From contig CALMQN010000058.1 of the NCBI GenBank assembly GCA_937872185.1, forward strand, positions 1 to 5,754: DNA of 5,754 nt. The letters are read 5' to 3'. A program made the translations under genes and the position numbers. Positions 5,605 to 5,754 of the stretch are shown piece by piece (position 1 is the first letter of the stretch; every line of letters begins with the position of its first letter). The DNA is from an uncultured bacterium (GTDB lineage: Bacteria > Patescibacteriota > Saccharimonadia > Saccharimonadales > Saccharimonadaceae). Below the pieces are notes generated by a model, which was given only the letters and a program-made list of their open reading frames with translations, did no database searches and was not told where the DNA came from.

Positions 5605-5634
5605 ATGGTATACATCAGGACATCGCTGTCATGA
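5605..5634 (+). CDS. Possible 9-codon leaderless leader ORF (MVYIRTSLS), stop overlapping the next start
   Basis: The ATG at 5605 sits exactly where a leaderless start would be expected after the -10 box, but its frame ends after nine codons at TGA 5632-5634. That stop overlaps the ATG (5631-5633) of the following membrane protein as ATGA, a classic coupling arrangement. The two frames differ, so this is not an alternative N-terminus. It may be a translated leader coupling ribosomes to the next gene, or a chance ATG in a 26-nt untranslated leader. The sequence resembles no known leader peptide, and no amino-acid run hints at attenuation. Confidence 0.35.
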   Translation: MVYIRTSLS

Positions 5635-5754
5635 GTAGTTCTAAAAGCGCCAGCACGGCTGTCATTATCGGTGCTGTCGTTGCGTTGGTGATTGGTGCGG
5701 GTGCGTTATTTGTCTTGTCATTTTTTAAACCCGCTACAACGCTGCATATCGGCG
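5631..5754 (+). CDS. Membrane-anchored or exported protein, N-terminal part (3' end outside window)
   Basis: Forty-one codons are visible. A short polar, lysine-containing start (MSSSKSAS) is followed by one hydrophobic segment (about residues 9-31, TAVIIGAVVALVIGAGALFVLSFF), then KPATTLHIG. This is a signal anchor or uncleaved signal peptide with the C-terminus outside the membrane by the positive-inside rule; no lipobox cysteine is seen. The start at 5631 is supported by AGGA (5617-5620), 10 nt upstream, and by overlap with the leader ORF stop. No other in-frame start exists back to the promoter. The visible end would be compatible with an anchored DUF192-type protein, but that is a guess from too few residues and no function is assigned. 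Confidence 0.6.
   Translation, partial: MSSSKSASTAVIIGAVVALVIGAGALFVLSFFKPATTLHIG

Overview
The window reads as a compact bacterial chromosome segment, densely coded on the + strand. Small spacers, tandem ATP-grasp genes and a GlsB/YeaQ-type membrane protein beside dnaJ would fit Candidate Phyla Radiation bacteria, Saccharibacteria (TM7) in particular. This placement is an inference from gene content and style; no rRNA or ribosomal protein marker is present. All six genes whose ends are visible stop with TAA, and about 1,800 codons contain no in-frame TGA, so nothing suggests the TGA=Gly code used by some CPR lineages.

Layout. (1) Positions 3-158: C-terminal end of a small two-helix membrane protein of the GlsB/YeaQ/YmgE (transglycosylase-associated) family. 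(2) Positions 175-220: a CIRCE-like inverted repeat (HrcA operator) overlapping a sigma70-type promoter that ends directly at the dnaJ start codon. (3) Positions 221-1276: dnaJ, a complete type I J-domain chaperone. (4) Positions 1303-1338: a strong extended -10 promoter, again ending at a start codon. (5) Positions 1339-5579: four consecutive ATP-grasp ligase genes, very tightly packed (2-nt gap, 11-nt overlap, 14-nt gap). The first is a divergent RimK/glutathione-synthase-like ligase. The second and third are related to each other, and the third carries a C-terminal retropepsin-like (PF05618/RimB-like) protease domain. The fourth is an orthodox RimK. (6) Positions 5589-5754: another extended -10 promoter, a possible 9-codon leader ORF and the N-terminus of a membrane-anchored protein cut by the window edge.

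How the genes may work together. RimK is known to add glutamates to the C-terminus of ribosomal protein S6, and RimB-type proteases are known to act in the same pathway in Pseudomonas. An operon with three further ligases, one fused to the protease domain, suggests a system that builds and trims a peptide or amino-acid tail on a protein or small molecule. The substrate cannot be read from this window, and no obvious precursor peptide gene lies within the operon.

Expression logic is unusually readable. Three promoters have their -10 box 7-8 nt before an ATG with no Shine-Dalgarno sequence, implying leaderless mRNAs. The three internal operon genes all have purine-rich Shine-Dalgarno sequences. 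No convincing intrinsic terminator was found, and no gene-free stretch exceeds 300 bases.
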